From Roseateles_B sp041905785 (GTDB taxonomy: Bacteria > Pseudomonadota > Gammaproteobacteria > Burkholderiales > Burkholderiaceae_C), in NCBI GenBank assembly GCA_041905785.1, contig JAYRKJ010000002.1:1-64000 (forward strand): a stretch of DNA of 64,000 nt, given 5' to 3'. The translations under genes were made by a program, and so were the position numbers. The notes under the pieces are model-generated. The model was not told the origin of the DNA. It did no database searches and worked only from the letters and a program-made list of their open reading frames with translations. Position 1 is the first letter of the stretch. The number at the start of each line of letters is the position of its first letter. Shown here piece after piece: positions 34,665-42,321 of the stretch.

Positions 34665-36625
34665 GCAAGGATGTACAGATCCTCATCGTCGAGGACTCCG
34701 ACGACGACGTGCGCTTGACCGTGCTGGCGCTGCGCCGCGGCGGCTTCAATCCCAGCTACCAGTGTGTCCAGGATGCGGCCTCGTTGCGGGGCGCGCTGAG
34801 CGCGTCGCGCTGGGATGCCGTGCTGGCGGACTTCAGCATGCCGCGCTTCAGCGGCATCGAGGCGCTCAACATCTTTCGCACCGCCAACCTCGACATTCCC
34901 TTCATCTTCGTATCGGGCGCCATCGGGGAGGAAACCGCCGTCGCGGCGATGAAGGCCGGTGCGAACGACTACGTGATGAAGCAGAACATCGCCCGCCTGG
35001 CGCCCGCGCTCGCGCGCGAGCTCGACCAGGCCTCGATTCGCGCCCGCCACCGCCAGGTGCAGATCGACCTCAAGCTCTCGCACGACCGCTACCTGGATCT
35101 CTATGACTTCGCGCCGGTCGGCTACATGACCCTTGCGCGCGACGGCGTGATCGCGCAGCTCAACCTGACTTGCGCTGCGATGCTCGGCTTGCGCCGGGAG
35201 CATCTGCGCGGGACCGTCTTTGAGCGCTTTGTAGGAGAAGCCGACAAGCGGCGCTGGCAGGACGTCTTCGCGCGCATGCTGACACCGGGGGACCGCGAGC
35301 GCATCGAGCTGCTGTTGCAGCGGCCGCTCGGCGCGCCCTTCCACGCGCAGCTCGACTGCATGCGCGTGCAGAGCCAGCACAACGTGCCCATGCTGCGCAT
35401 GGCGGTCCTGGACATCAGCGACCGCAAGGCGGCGGAGGCCGACCGCCAGATGTACGAGGCGCAGCTGCGCCATGTCCAGAAGATGGAATCGATAGGCACA
35501 CTCGCCGGCGGGATTGCCCACGACTTCAACAACATCCTGGGCGCCATCCTCGGCAACGTCGACCTCGCGCGTTCGGAGCTGCCCGAAGGCCATCCGGCGC
35601 TGGCCAACCTCGGGGAAATCCATCGAGCGGGTTCGCGCGCCCGCAATCTGGTGCGCCAGATCCTCACCTTCAGCCGGCGCCAGCCGCAGGAGCTGCGCAC
35701 GCAGGCCCTGGGTCCGGTGATCGAGGAAACGCACAAGCTCTTGCGCGCCACGCTGCCGGCCGGGGTGGAGGTCAAGGTCGTGAGCCCCGAAGCGCCCGTG
35801 TACGTCCAGGCCGATGCGACGCAGGTCCAGCAGGTGCTGATGAACCTCTGCACCAATGCCTGGCATGCCCTGCGCGACGGCAGCGGGCGCATCACGGTTG
35901 GTCTGGAAGCGGTGTGGCTGGACCCGGTGGCCGCCCATCGCCTTGGCGAGCTGGCTCCTGGGCAGTACGCGCATCTCTGGGTCCAGGACAACGGCGTGGG
36001 AATGGACGAGCGCACGCGCGAGCGCATCTTCGAACCCTTCTTCACGACCAAGCCCATCGGGCGCGGGACGGGGCTGGGGCTGGCCGTGGTGCATGGCATC
36101 TTGTCGGCGCATCATGGCGGCATCGACGTCGACAGCGCGCCCGGCCTGGGCAGCACCTTCCATCTGTACTTCCCCTGTGTGGAGCGGACCGCCGATGCCG
36201 ACGCCGCCGAGGCGGCCCCGGCGCAGGCGATGCGCGGTCACGGCGAGCACGTGCTGTACGTCGACGACGACGACACCATGATCCTGGTGGCGGAGGGCGT
36301 CCTGCTGCGCGCGGGCTATCGGGTCAGCGTATTCCACGACTCCCGGCAGGCGCTGCAGGCGCTGCGCGAGCATCCCGAGGCTTTCGACTGCGTGGTGACG
36401 GACTTCAACATGCCCGAGCTGTCGGGGCTGGACATCGCGCACGAGATGGCCCAGATCCGTCCCGACATGCCCGTCGTGATCAGCTCCGGCAACATCACCG
36501 ATGAACTCCGCGACCATGCGCGGCGGTCCGGCGTGAAGGGCCTGCTCGAGAAGCAGAACACCTCGCAGGACCTCAGCGGCCTGCTCAGCCGCATCCTCTC
36601 CGGCAGCACCAAGAGCGAGCGTTGA
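34661..36625 (+). CDS. Hybrid kinase REC-PAS-HisKA-HATPase-REC
   Basis: A soluble 654-residue protein. N-terminal receiver with acidic pocket EDSDDD and Asp 57 (ADFSMPRFSG); PAS domain (about 145-255, YDFAPVGYMTLARDG); HisKA with GGIAHDFNNILGA (His near 287), the NtrB/hybrid type; ATPase domain with DNGVGMD and GTGLGLAVV; C-terminal receiver with YVDDDD and Asp near 579 in VVTDFNMPELSG. It has no transmembrane segment. With two receivers and a kinase it may gate the output of the four-gene system, but no DNA-binding output domain is encoded in the operon. Confidence 0.93.
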   Translation: MSKDVQILIVEDSDDDVRLTVLALRRGGFNPSYQCVQDAASLRGALSASRWDAVLADFSMPRFSGIEALNIFRTANLDIPFIFVSGAIGEETAVAAMKAGANDYVMKQNIARLAPALARELDQASIRARHRQVQIDLKLSHDRYLDLYDFAPVGYMTLARDGVIAQLNLTCAAMLGLRREHLRGTVFERFVGEADKRRWQDVFARMLTPGDRERIELLLQRPLGAPFHAQLDCMRVQSQHNVPMLRMAVLDISDRKAAEADRQMYEAQLRHVQKMESIGTLAGGIAHDFNNILGAILGNVDLARSELPEGHPALANLGEIHRAGSRARNLVRQILTFSRRQPQELRTQALGPVIEETHKLLRATLPAGVEVKVVSPEAPVYVQADATQVQQVLMNLCTNAWHALRDGSGRITVGLEAVWLDPVAAHRLGELAPGQYAHLWVQDNGVGMDERTRERIFEPFFTTKPIGRGTGLGLAVVHGILSAHHGGIDVDSAPGLGSTFHLYFPCVERTADADAAEAAPAQAMRGHGEHVLYVDDDDTMILVAEGVLLRAGYRVSVFHDSRQALQALREHPEAFDCVVTDFNMPELSGLDIAHEMAQIRPDMPVVISSGNITDELRDHARRSGVKGLLEKQNTSQDLSGLLSRILSGSTKSER

Positions 36626-37131
36626 GGCGGCAGGCCTTGCGCGCGGCTCCGAAGGCTCGGAGTGCGCGGGGCAGGCCGTTCATCGCTGGCCTGCTGCCGG
36701 CGTTTCGGCAGCGACATGAACCATCCGCGCATGCTCAGGTCATGAAGAGGAATGCAGGGCGATTGGGCGACTGTCGTGGGTGGTGCGTTAGAGGGTTGTG
36801 CGTCATCGGTGAGATGTGAACGCGGCTTCCATCAAGGCAACCTCAGCTCCATCGGTGGCAAGCTCTGCGTCCCAACCTAGCATACGGAACTGCGTGAGAA
36901 TTCGATCTTCTGCGCCAATCGCTGCTTCTAACTTGACTCGTTGAAATAGACCGTTCGGCATTCTCTCGATTGCACTCAGAAATCCGGATCGGTCTGGTAG
37001 GCCCGTGGCAATTGCCTCTTGTGTTGCCGCCAGCCGTTCGTTGCATAGGCGTGGCTTCATCCACCTTGCGGAGGAGGGGGTGTCGACAGGCTCCACACCA
37101 CAAAACCCGCCAGCCATGACCTTGTGCACCC
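36626..37131. other. A+T-richer islet without a secure gene
   Basis: From about 36770 to 37130 the base composition is clearly less G+C-rich than the neighbourhood. A minus-strand frame 36803-37060 (85 codons, containing GLPDRSGFLSAIERMPNGLF and RMLGWDAELATDGAEVALME) is the best candidate for a gene or gene remnant but has no family that I recognise and no clear ribosome binding site. Acquisition by transfer is likely. Confidence 0.4.
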
Positions 37132-37169
37132 TTGCCAATTGCATCCAACTGTATTACTGTATTGATACA
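37132..37169 (+). promoter_or_regulatory. Promoter and operator of the GntR/ABC operon
   Basis: TTGCCA (37132-37137), 17-nt spacer, TACTGT (37155-37160). TGTATTGATACA (37158-37169), a palindrome with a 2-nt centre, overlaps the -10 and start region; TGTAT at 37150-37154 also pairs with the terminal ATACA. YtrA-type GntR repressors bind such sites at their own promoter. Confidence 0.6.
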
Positions 37170-37183
37170 CAACTTCATCAGCC

Positions 37184-37582
37184 ATGACAGCCCTCCACCT
37201 CTTTCACATCCAGACGGGTTCGACCGAGCCCATCTATCGCCAGCTGCTGGAGCAGTTGCGACGCCTGGTGGCGAGCGCCCAGCTGTCGGCGGGGCAGGAG
37301 CTGCCTTCGGTGCGCGAGCTGGCGGCCCACCTGGCGGTCAATCCCATGACCGTCTCCAAGGCCTACGGGCTGATGGAGGCGGAAGGCCTGGTGGAGCGCC
37401 AGCGCGGCCTGCCCATGCGGGTGGCGGCCCAGCATGGCAGGCGTCAGCCGCTGGGCGCGCGCGTCGAGCTGCTGCGCCCCACGCTGGAGAAGGCCGCCGA
37501 CGAAGCCCGGCAGCTGGAGCTGAAGCCCGCCCAGGCCCTGCAGCTGTTCCAAACCATTCTTGACGAGGGAGATCGCGCATGA
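37184..37582 (+). CDS. GntR family regulator, YtrA subfamily
   Basis: A 132-residue GntR protein with the winged HTH (PIYRQLLEQLRRLVASAQLSAG to VNPMTVSKAYGLMEAEGLVE, about 17-75) and only a short helical tail (about 85-130) instead of an effector domain, the YtrA layout. YtrA proteins control adjacent ABC-transporter genes, and here the ATPase gene starts within its stop codon (ATGA). A palindrome over its promoter fits autorepression. Confidence 0.93.
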   Translation: MTALHLFHIQTGSTEPIYRQLLEQLRRLVASAQLSAGQELPSVRELAAHLAVNPMTVSKAYGLMEAEGLVERQRGLPMRVAAQHGRRQPLGARVELLRPTLEKAADEARQLELKPAQALQLFQTILDEGDRA

Positions 37583-38511
37583 ACACCCCATCCCTGAGCT
37601 CCGCCGGCCTGCAGCTGGCCGTGCCGCTGGCCGCACAGTCGGCGGCCCTGTCCCCCGCCGTGATGCTGCAAGGCCTGCGCCTGCGCTACGGCCAGCACCT
37701 GGTGCTGGATGGCATCGACTGGCAGCTGATGCCCGGCCAGGTCGTGGGCCTGCTGGGGCGCAACGGCGCCGGCAAGACCAGCCTGCTGGAGAGCCTGCTG
37801 GGCCTGCGCGATCCGCAAGCCGGCCGCGCCGCGTTGTTCGGCTGCGATGTGCGCGCGCTGGACGACGCCACCCGCGCCCGCATCGGCTATGTGCCCCAGC
37901 AGTCCGATCTCTTCGAGCAGTTCACGCCGGCCCAGCTGCTGGCCTACTTCCGCAGCTTCTATCCCCGCTGGAACGAGGGCCTGGTCGAAGGCCTGATGTC
38001 GCGCTGGGAGCTGCCGCGGGACAAGCCCATCGCCAAGCTCTCCGGCGGGCAGCAGCAGCGCCTGTCCATCGTGCGCGCGCTGGCGCACGGGCCGGACCTG
38101 CTGGTGCTGGACGAGCCCGTCGCCGCCCTGGACCCCCTGGGCCGGCGCGACTTCCTGCGCGAGCTGGTCGAGCAGGTGCTGGACCGCGGCACCACCGTGG
38201 TCTTCTCCACGCACATCCTCTCGGACCTGGAGCGTGTGGCCTTCAACGTGGCCTTTCTGAGCCGCGGGCGCCTGGCGCTGCAGGCGCCGCTGGACGGGCT
38301 GATGGACCAGTGCCGGATCGCCCAGGGCACCGCAGCCTCGCTGCAGCGCCAGGAGGGCGCACTGGGCGCTTCCGTGCTGTCCCGCCGCACCGTGGGCGAC
38401 GGGCAGGAGCGCTGGCTGCTGCAGTGGTCGGAGGGTCAGGTCTTGCCTGCCGAAGCCGAGCGGCTGCAGCGCGTGCAGCTGGACGATCTCTTCGAGGAGC
38501 TGACTGCATGA
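37579..38511 (+). CDS. ABC transporter ATP-binding protein
   Basis: A 310-residue ATPase of the BcrA/CcmA export type: Walker A GRNGAGKT (about 60-67), QQSDLFEQFTPAQLL, signature LSGGQQQRLSIVRAL, Walker B LLVLDEPVAALDP, H-loop STHIL. A C-terminal extension of about 80 residues follows. It overlaps both its GntR regulator and the permease gene. In YtrA-type systems the transporter responds to cell-wall-active compounds, though other functions are known. Confidence 0.92.
   Translation: MNTPSLSSAGLQLAVPLAAQSAALSPAVMLQGLRLRYGQHLVLDGIDWQLMPGQVVGLLGRNGAGKTSLLESLLGLRDPQAGRAALFGCDVRALDDATRARIGYVPQQSDLFEQFTPAQLLAYFRSFYPRWNEGLVEGLMSRWELPRDKPIAKLSGGQQQRLSIVRALAHGPDLLVLDEPVAALDPLGRRDFLRELVEQVLDRGTTVVFSTHILSDLERVAFNVAFLSRGRLALQAPLDGLMDQCRIAQGTAASLQRQEGALGASVLSRRTVGDGQERWLLQWSEGQVLPAEAERLQRVQLDDLFEELTA
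38432..38446 (+). repeat. Exact copy of 15-mer AGGGTCAGGTCTTGC
   Basis: Third exact copy; sense strand of the ATPase gene, encoding part of EGQVLP. Confidence 0.9.
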
Positions 38512-39977
38512 AGGCCGCACCTGCTTCGATGGGGGCCGTGCTGGCGGCGCCCTGGCGCTGGCAGCTCAACCAGCTCCAGCCGCTGATGCTGTGGGGCGGG
38601 GTGCTGCTCCTGGCCTTGCTGCTGGGCTTGCTCGCTGCCTTCAAGGGTTGGGTGGTGGGGCTCTTTGCCGCGGGCGTGGCCGCTGTCAGCCTGGTCGTGG
38701 CGGCCTGGATGCTGACCCTGTCCGGCTTGCGCCGCCAGAACCATCCGCACCTGGCCCGCCTGGTGCCGGGGCATGTGCGCCGGCTGCGCCTGGCGGTGCT
38801 GCTGCTGTGGGGCCTGCCGGTGCTGGCCGTGGGCGCGGGGGCACGCTGGCTGGCGTCCGACCCCTGGGCCGCCCTGCTGCTGACGGCGCTGGTCTTGAGC
38901 GTGCTGACCACGTTCCTGCGCTGGCCCATGAGCTTTGTGCTGGTGTGGTTCCTGCCGCCCACCCTGATCCCGCTGTGGCAGCGCTGGCCCCTCACACGGG
39001 ACCTGACCGAGGCCTGGCAGTCCGCTTGGCATCTCGGTCCCCAGTGGCTGTGCCTGCCCATCCTCGGGGCGCTGGCCTGGTTCCAGATGGACCTGATCGG
39101 CCGTGGGGACGAGGCCCATGCGCAGCGCTACCGGCGCCTGGAGCGGCTGCTGGCGTCCCTGCATCAGGGGGGCAACCCGCGCTACCAGGGGCGCTGGGGC
39201 CTGCGGATGGGCTGGCTGTTCGCGGCCCTGCAGCGCTGGTACATGGCGCGCCTGTCGGCCCTGCCGCGGCCCACCTTGCGCCATCGCCTGGCCCGGCTGG
39301 AACTGCCCCTCTACGGCAGCGCGCACTGGACCATGGTGCTGGGCAGCCTGCTGGTCGTGCTGCCTGTCATTGCGCTGGCCGTCGGCCTGGCGGGCTTGCT
39401 GGGCCTGCTGGGGCCCGAGCTGCCCGCCGCCGGTGCGTTCTGGCACGAGCTGCCCGGAGGCTGGCTGCTGCTGGGCGCAGGCCAGCTATTCATGGGCCTG
39501 CTGATGGGGACGATGTTCAGCATGAGTGCGGCCCTGCAGCGCTCGCGGCGCGAGCAGGCCCTGCTCGTCCTGCTGCCCGGCGTGCCGCAGCAGGGCCAGC
39601 TGCGCGCCGGCCTGCTGACCCGCCAGGGCTGGCTGCTCCTGGGGCTGGCCTTGCCTGGTCTGCTGCTGCTCAGCCAGGTGGAGCTGCCGGGTCCTGCGCC
39701 CTTGCTGTTGGGTTTCGGGGTGGGCTTGCTGCCCGCCAGCCTGCTGCTGCTGCGTCCCTGGGCCGAACAGTCCCGCGCCGGCCAACTGCACTTGCTGCTG
39801 GCCGTTCCCGTCGGCCTGTTCTGGCATTTCCAGGTGCACGATGCGCTGGATGCGCGGGCACGGCTGCTGCTGGTGGCGCTGCTGTTGCTGTTGACGGTGC
39901 TGGCCTGGATCGCGGGCCTGCGCCGGCTGCGGGGCGAGACCCTGGCCCCGCTGCCGATGGGAAGGCGGGCCGCCTGA
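38508..39977 (+). CDS. Polytopic membrane protein, ABC permease partner
   Basis: A 489-residue protein with about ten to twelve hydrophobic helices grouped in an N-terminal set (about 25-200) and C-terminal set (about 265-475) around a basic cytoplasmic middle (RYRRLERLLASLHQGG). It starts within the stop of the ATPase gene (ATGA), so it is almost certainly the permease of this transporter, probably working as a dimer or as two fused half-permeases. I do not recognise a named family. The substrate is unknown. Confidence 0.8.
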   Translation: MKAAPASMGAVLAAPWRWQLNQLQPLMLWGGVLLLALLLGLLAAFKGWVVGLFAAGVAAVSLVVAAWMLTLSGLRRQNHPHLARLVPGHVRRLRLAVLLLWGLPVLAVGAGARWLASDPWAALLLTALVLSVLTTFLRWPMSFVLVWFLPPTLIPLWQRWPLTRDLTEAWQSAWHLGPQWLCLPILGALAWFQMDLIGRGDEAHAQRYRRLERLLASLHQGGNPRYQGRWGLRMGWLFAALQRWYMARLSALPRPTLRHRLARLELPLYGSAHWTMVLGSLLVVLPVIALAVGLAGLLGLLGPELPAAGAFWHELPGGWLLLGAGQLFMGLLMGTMFSMSAALQRSRREQALLVLLPGVPQQGQLRAGLLTRQGWLLLGLALPGLLLLSQVELPGPAPLLLGFGVGLLPASLLLLRPWAEQSRAGQLHLLLAVPVGLFWHFQVHDALDARARLLLVALLLLLTVLAWIAGLRRLRGETLAPLPMGRRAA

Positions 39978-39984
39978 AGCGCCC

Positions 39985-40001
39985 TGATGCTTTCCTGATG
40001 C
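39985..40001 (+). promoter_or_regulatory. 11-bp-period direct repeat at the KdpDE-like operon promoter
   Basis: TGATGCTTTCCTGATGC: TGATGC at 39985 and again at 39996. The block lies over the -35 position, 9 nt before a -10-like TACCGT (40011-40016), which itself ends 7 nt before the kinase ATG. Same layout and near-identical sequence as the block before kup (43983-43999). Confidence 0.6.
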
Positions 40002-40023
40002 GGGCCCTGCTACCGTAGCGCCC

Positions 40024-41580
40024 ATGAGCATCCCGCCCCTGCTGAAGCGCTGCCTGCCGCCCGCCCTGATCTGGGCAGGCAGCTGGGCGCTGATGCTGCG
40101 GGTGGAGACCCATGTGGAGCTGGCCAATCTGGTGCTGCTGCTGGTGCTGGCGGCCACGCTGAGCACCTTGTGGCTGCCACTGCTGGCTTCGATGGGGCTG
40201 AGCCTGTTGGCGGTGCTGGCCTTCAACTGGCACTTCGTGACGCCCGAGCGCAGCGCCGAGCTGCAGGGCTGGAGCCATTTGTGGCTGCTGGGCACCATGC
40301 TGGCCCTGTCCTGGCTGGTGGCCGTGCTGCTGAGCCGGCTGCGGCGCGAGGCGGACGCGGCCCGGCGCCACGCGGCGCAGGCCGACCAGCTGCGGGCCCT
40401 GGGCCAGGCGCTGCGCGACAGCCAGTCGCCCGTCGAGGCCGCGCAGTTGCTGCAAACCCAGCTCGATGCGCTGCTGCCCACGCCGGCGCCCCTGCTGTTG
40501 AGCACCGGCCCCCTGCCCGGCGAGAACCGGCTGGGCGCGGGTCAGCTGCTGATCGGCGAGCCCGACGCCGAGCAGCTGGCCGGCCTCTGGGCCTGCTGGC
40601 GCCAGGGCCATCCCTTTGGTCCGGGCACCGGCCGCTACCAGGACCTGACAGCCTGGTACCTGCCCTTGCGCGGGCGCGCAGCCAGCCACGGCGCTGCCCT
40701 GCTGATCCTGCCGGACGCGGCGCATGCCGACCCCGAGCTGCGCGCCCATGCGCAGTCGCTGTGCGACCAGATGGGCCAGGCGCTGGAACGTCAGGCGGCC
40801 GAGCAAGCCGCTCGCCGCGCGCACGACGAAGCCCAGGGCCAGGCCACGCGCAATGCCTTGCTGGCGGCCATCTCGCATGACTACCGCACGCCCTTGGCCA
40901 CCATCATGGGCGCAGCCAGCTCGCTGCTGGACCAGGGCGAGCGCCAGACGCCGGCGCAGCGCCAGAAGCTGCTGGCCACGGTGCTGGACGAAACCCGCCA
41001 GCTCTCGCGCATGACCGACAACACCCTGCAGCTCGCCCGCCTGGAAAGCGCCGGCCTGCAGCTGCGCACGGACTGGGAGGCGCCCGAGGAGGTGGTCGGT
41101 GCCGCCCTGCGTCGCGTGCGTCAGCGCCAGGCCCAGGCAGCGCAGCGCGTGCGCCTGCGCGTGGCCAGCGCGCTGCCGCTGCTGCAGTGCGACGCGGTGC
41201 TGCTGGCCCAGCTGCTGGACAACCTGCTGGACAACGCCTTGCGCTACGCGCCCGAGGGACCCATCGAGCTGCTGGTGCGGCATGAGCAGGGCGAGCTGCT
41301 GCTGGCCGTGCGCGACCGCGGGCCCGGCGTGCCGCCGGCCGCCCGGGCCCGCATCTTTGAGCCTTTCCAGCGCGGCGAGGAACTGGACCGCGAGCGGCCC
41401 GACGGCGCTGGCAGCCGTCGTGGTGCCGGCGTGGGCCTGGCCGCCTGCCGCGCCATCGCTGCGGCCCATGGCGGCAGCCTGCGCCTGCGGGCCCGCAGCC
41501 ATGGTGGGTCCAGCTTTGAATGCCGCCTGCCGGTGCAGGCGCTGCCCGATATCGACACGAATCTGGAGGACACGCGATGA
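40024..41580 (+). CDS. KdpD-like sensor histidine kinase lacking the N-terminal KdpD/Usp domains
   Basis: A 518-residue kinase that begins directly with the DUF4118-type four-helix membrane domain of KdpD (about 12-105, FNWHFVTPERS between helices 3 and 4), continues with a GAF-like region (about 125-260), HisKA with AISHDYRTPLATIMGAASSL (His near 285) and HATPase. The roughly 400-residue cytosolic N-terminus of KdpD is missing. The last box reads GAGVGLAACR. A KdpE-like regulator overlaps by ATGA, and Kup follows two genes later, which suggests potassium or osmotic sensing (inference). Confidence 0.9.
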   Translation: MSIPPLLKRCLPPALIWAGSWALMLRVETHVELANLVLLLVLAATLSTLWLPLLASMGLSLLAVLAFNWHFVTPERSAELQGWSHLWLLGTMLALSWLVAVLLSRLRREADAARRHAAQADQLRALGQALRDSQSPVEAAQLLQTQLDALLPTPAPLLLSTGPLPGENRLGAGQLLIGEPDAEQLAGLWACWRQGHPFGPGTGRYQDLTAWYLPLRGRAASHGAALLILPDAAHADPELRAHAQSLCDQMGQALERQAAEQAARRAHDEAQGQATRNALLAAISHDYRTPLATIMGAASSLLDQGERQTPAQRQKLLATVLDETRQLSRMTDNTLQLARLESAGLQLRTDWEAPEEVVGAALRRVRQRQAQAAQRVRLRVASALPLLQCDAVLLAQLLDNLLDNALRYAPEGPIELLVRHEQGELLLAVRDRGPGVPPAARARIFEPFQRGEELDRERPDGAGSRRGAGVGLAACRAIAAAHGGSLRLRARSHGGSSFECRLPVQALPDIDTNLEDTR

Positions 41581-42269
41581 GCCTGCGCGTGATGCTGGTC
41601 GAGGACGACCGCGAGCTGCGCCGCACCCTGCGCGACGCCCTGGCGCTGGAGGGCTACGAGGTGCTGACCGCCGCCAGCCTGGCCGAGGGTCAGGCCTTGC
41701 TGAGCCATGCCGAGCCGCCCGACCTGGTCCTGCTGGACCTGGGGCTGCCCGACGGCGAGGGCGAGGAGCTGCTGCAGCGTCTGCGCCGCGAGCGCGGTAC
41801 GCCGCTGCTGGTGATCTCGGCTCGCGAGCAGGACGGCGCCAAGGTGCGCCTGCTGGATGCCGGCGCGGACGACTACCTGGTCAAGCCCTTCTCCATCAGC
41901 GAGCTGCTGGCCCGCATGCGCGTGGCCCTGCGCCACCGCGGTGTGCACACCCGCGCGGCGGTCACGCGCTATGAGCAGGGCCGACTCTGCGTGGACCTGG
42001 AGGCGCACCGCGTCAGCCTGGATGGCGAGGTCCTGCACTTGACTCCCACCGAGTTCAAGCTGCTGGCCCGCCTGGTGCGCAGCGCCGGTCAGGTCGTGAC
42101 CCATCGCGCCTTGCTGACCGATGTCTGGGGGCCGGAGTTCACCGAGCACACCCACTACCTGCGGCTCTACATGGGCCAGCTGCGCGCCAAGCTGGAGGCG
42201 GAGCCGGCCGACCCCAGGCTGCTGCTGACCGAGCCGGGCGTCGGCTACCGGCTGGCCGACGGCCGCTGA
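41577..42269 (+). CDS. OmpR/KdpE-family response regulator
   Basis: A 230-residue regulator: receiver with EDD at 9-11, Asp 54 in LVLLDLGLPDG, Lys in DDYLVKPFS; then a winged-helix Trans_reg_C domain (about 130-228, HLTPTEFKLLARLVRSAGQVVTHRALLTDVWG). It resembles KdpE in the receiver and the DNA-binding loop (HYLRLYMGQLRAKLE). OmpR-family proteins bind 10-11-bp-period direct repeats, and two such repeats lie at this operon and at kup. Confidence 0.93.
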   Translation: MSLRVMLVEDDRELRRTLRDALALEGYEVLTAASLAEGQALLSHAEPPDLVLLDLGLPDGEGEELLQRLRRERGTPLLVISAREQDGAKVRLLDAGADDYLVKPFSISELLARMRVALRHRGVHTRAAVTRYEQGRLCVDLEAHRVSLDGEVLHLTPTEFKLLARLVRSAGQVVTHRALLTDVWGPEFTEHTHYLRLYMGQLRAKLEAEPADPRLLLTEPGVGYRLADGR

Positions 42270-42321
42270 AGGCGGCGCATCCCATGCCCGCAGCACGCGA
42301 ATCAAGGGGGAGATTCACACC

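Noticed and set aside
42281..42321. Ribosome-binding-site hairpin before the serine hydrolase gene (GAATC...GATTC)
   Set aside because: Only five pairs with an 8-nt loop; too weak to claim regulation.
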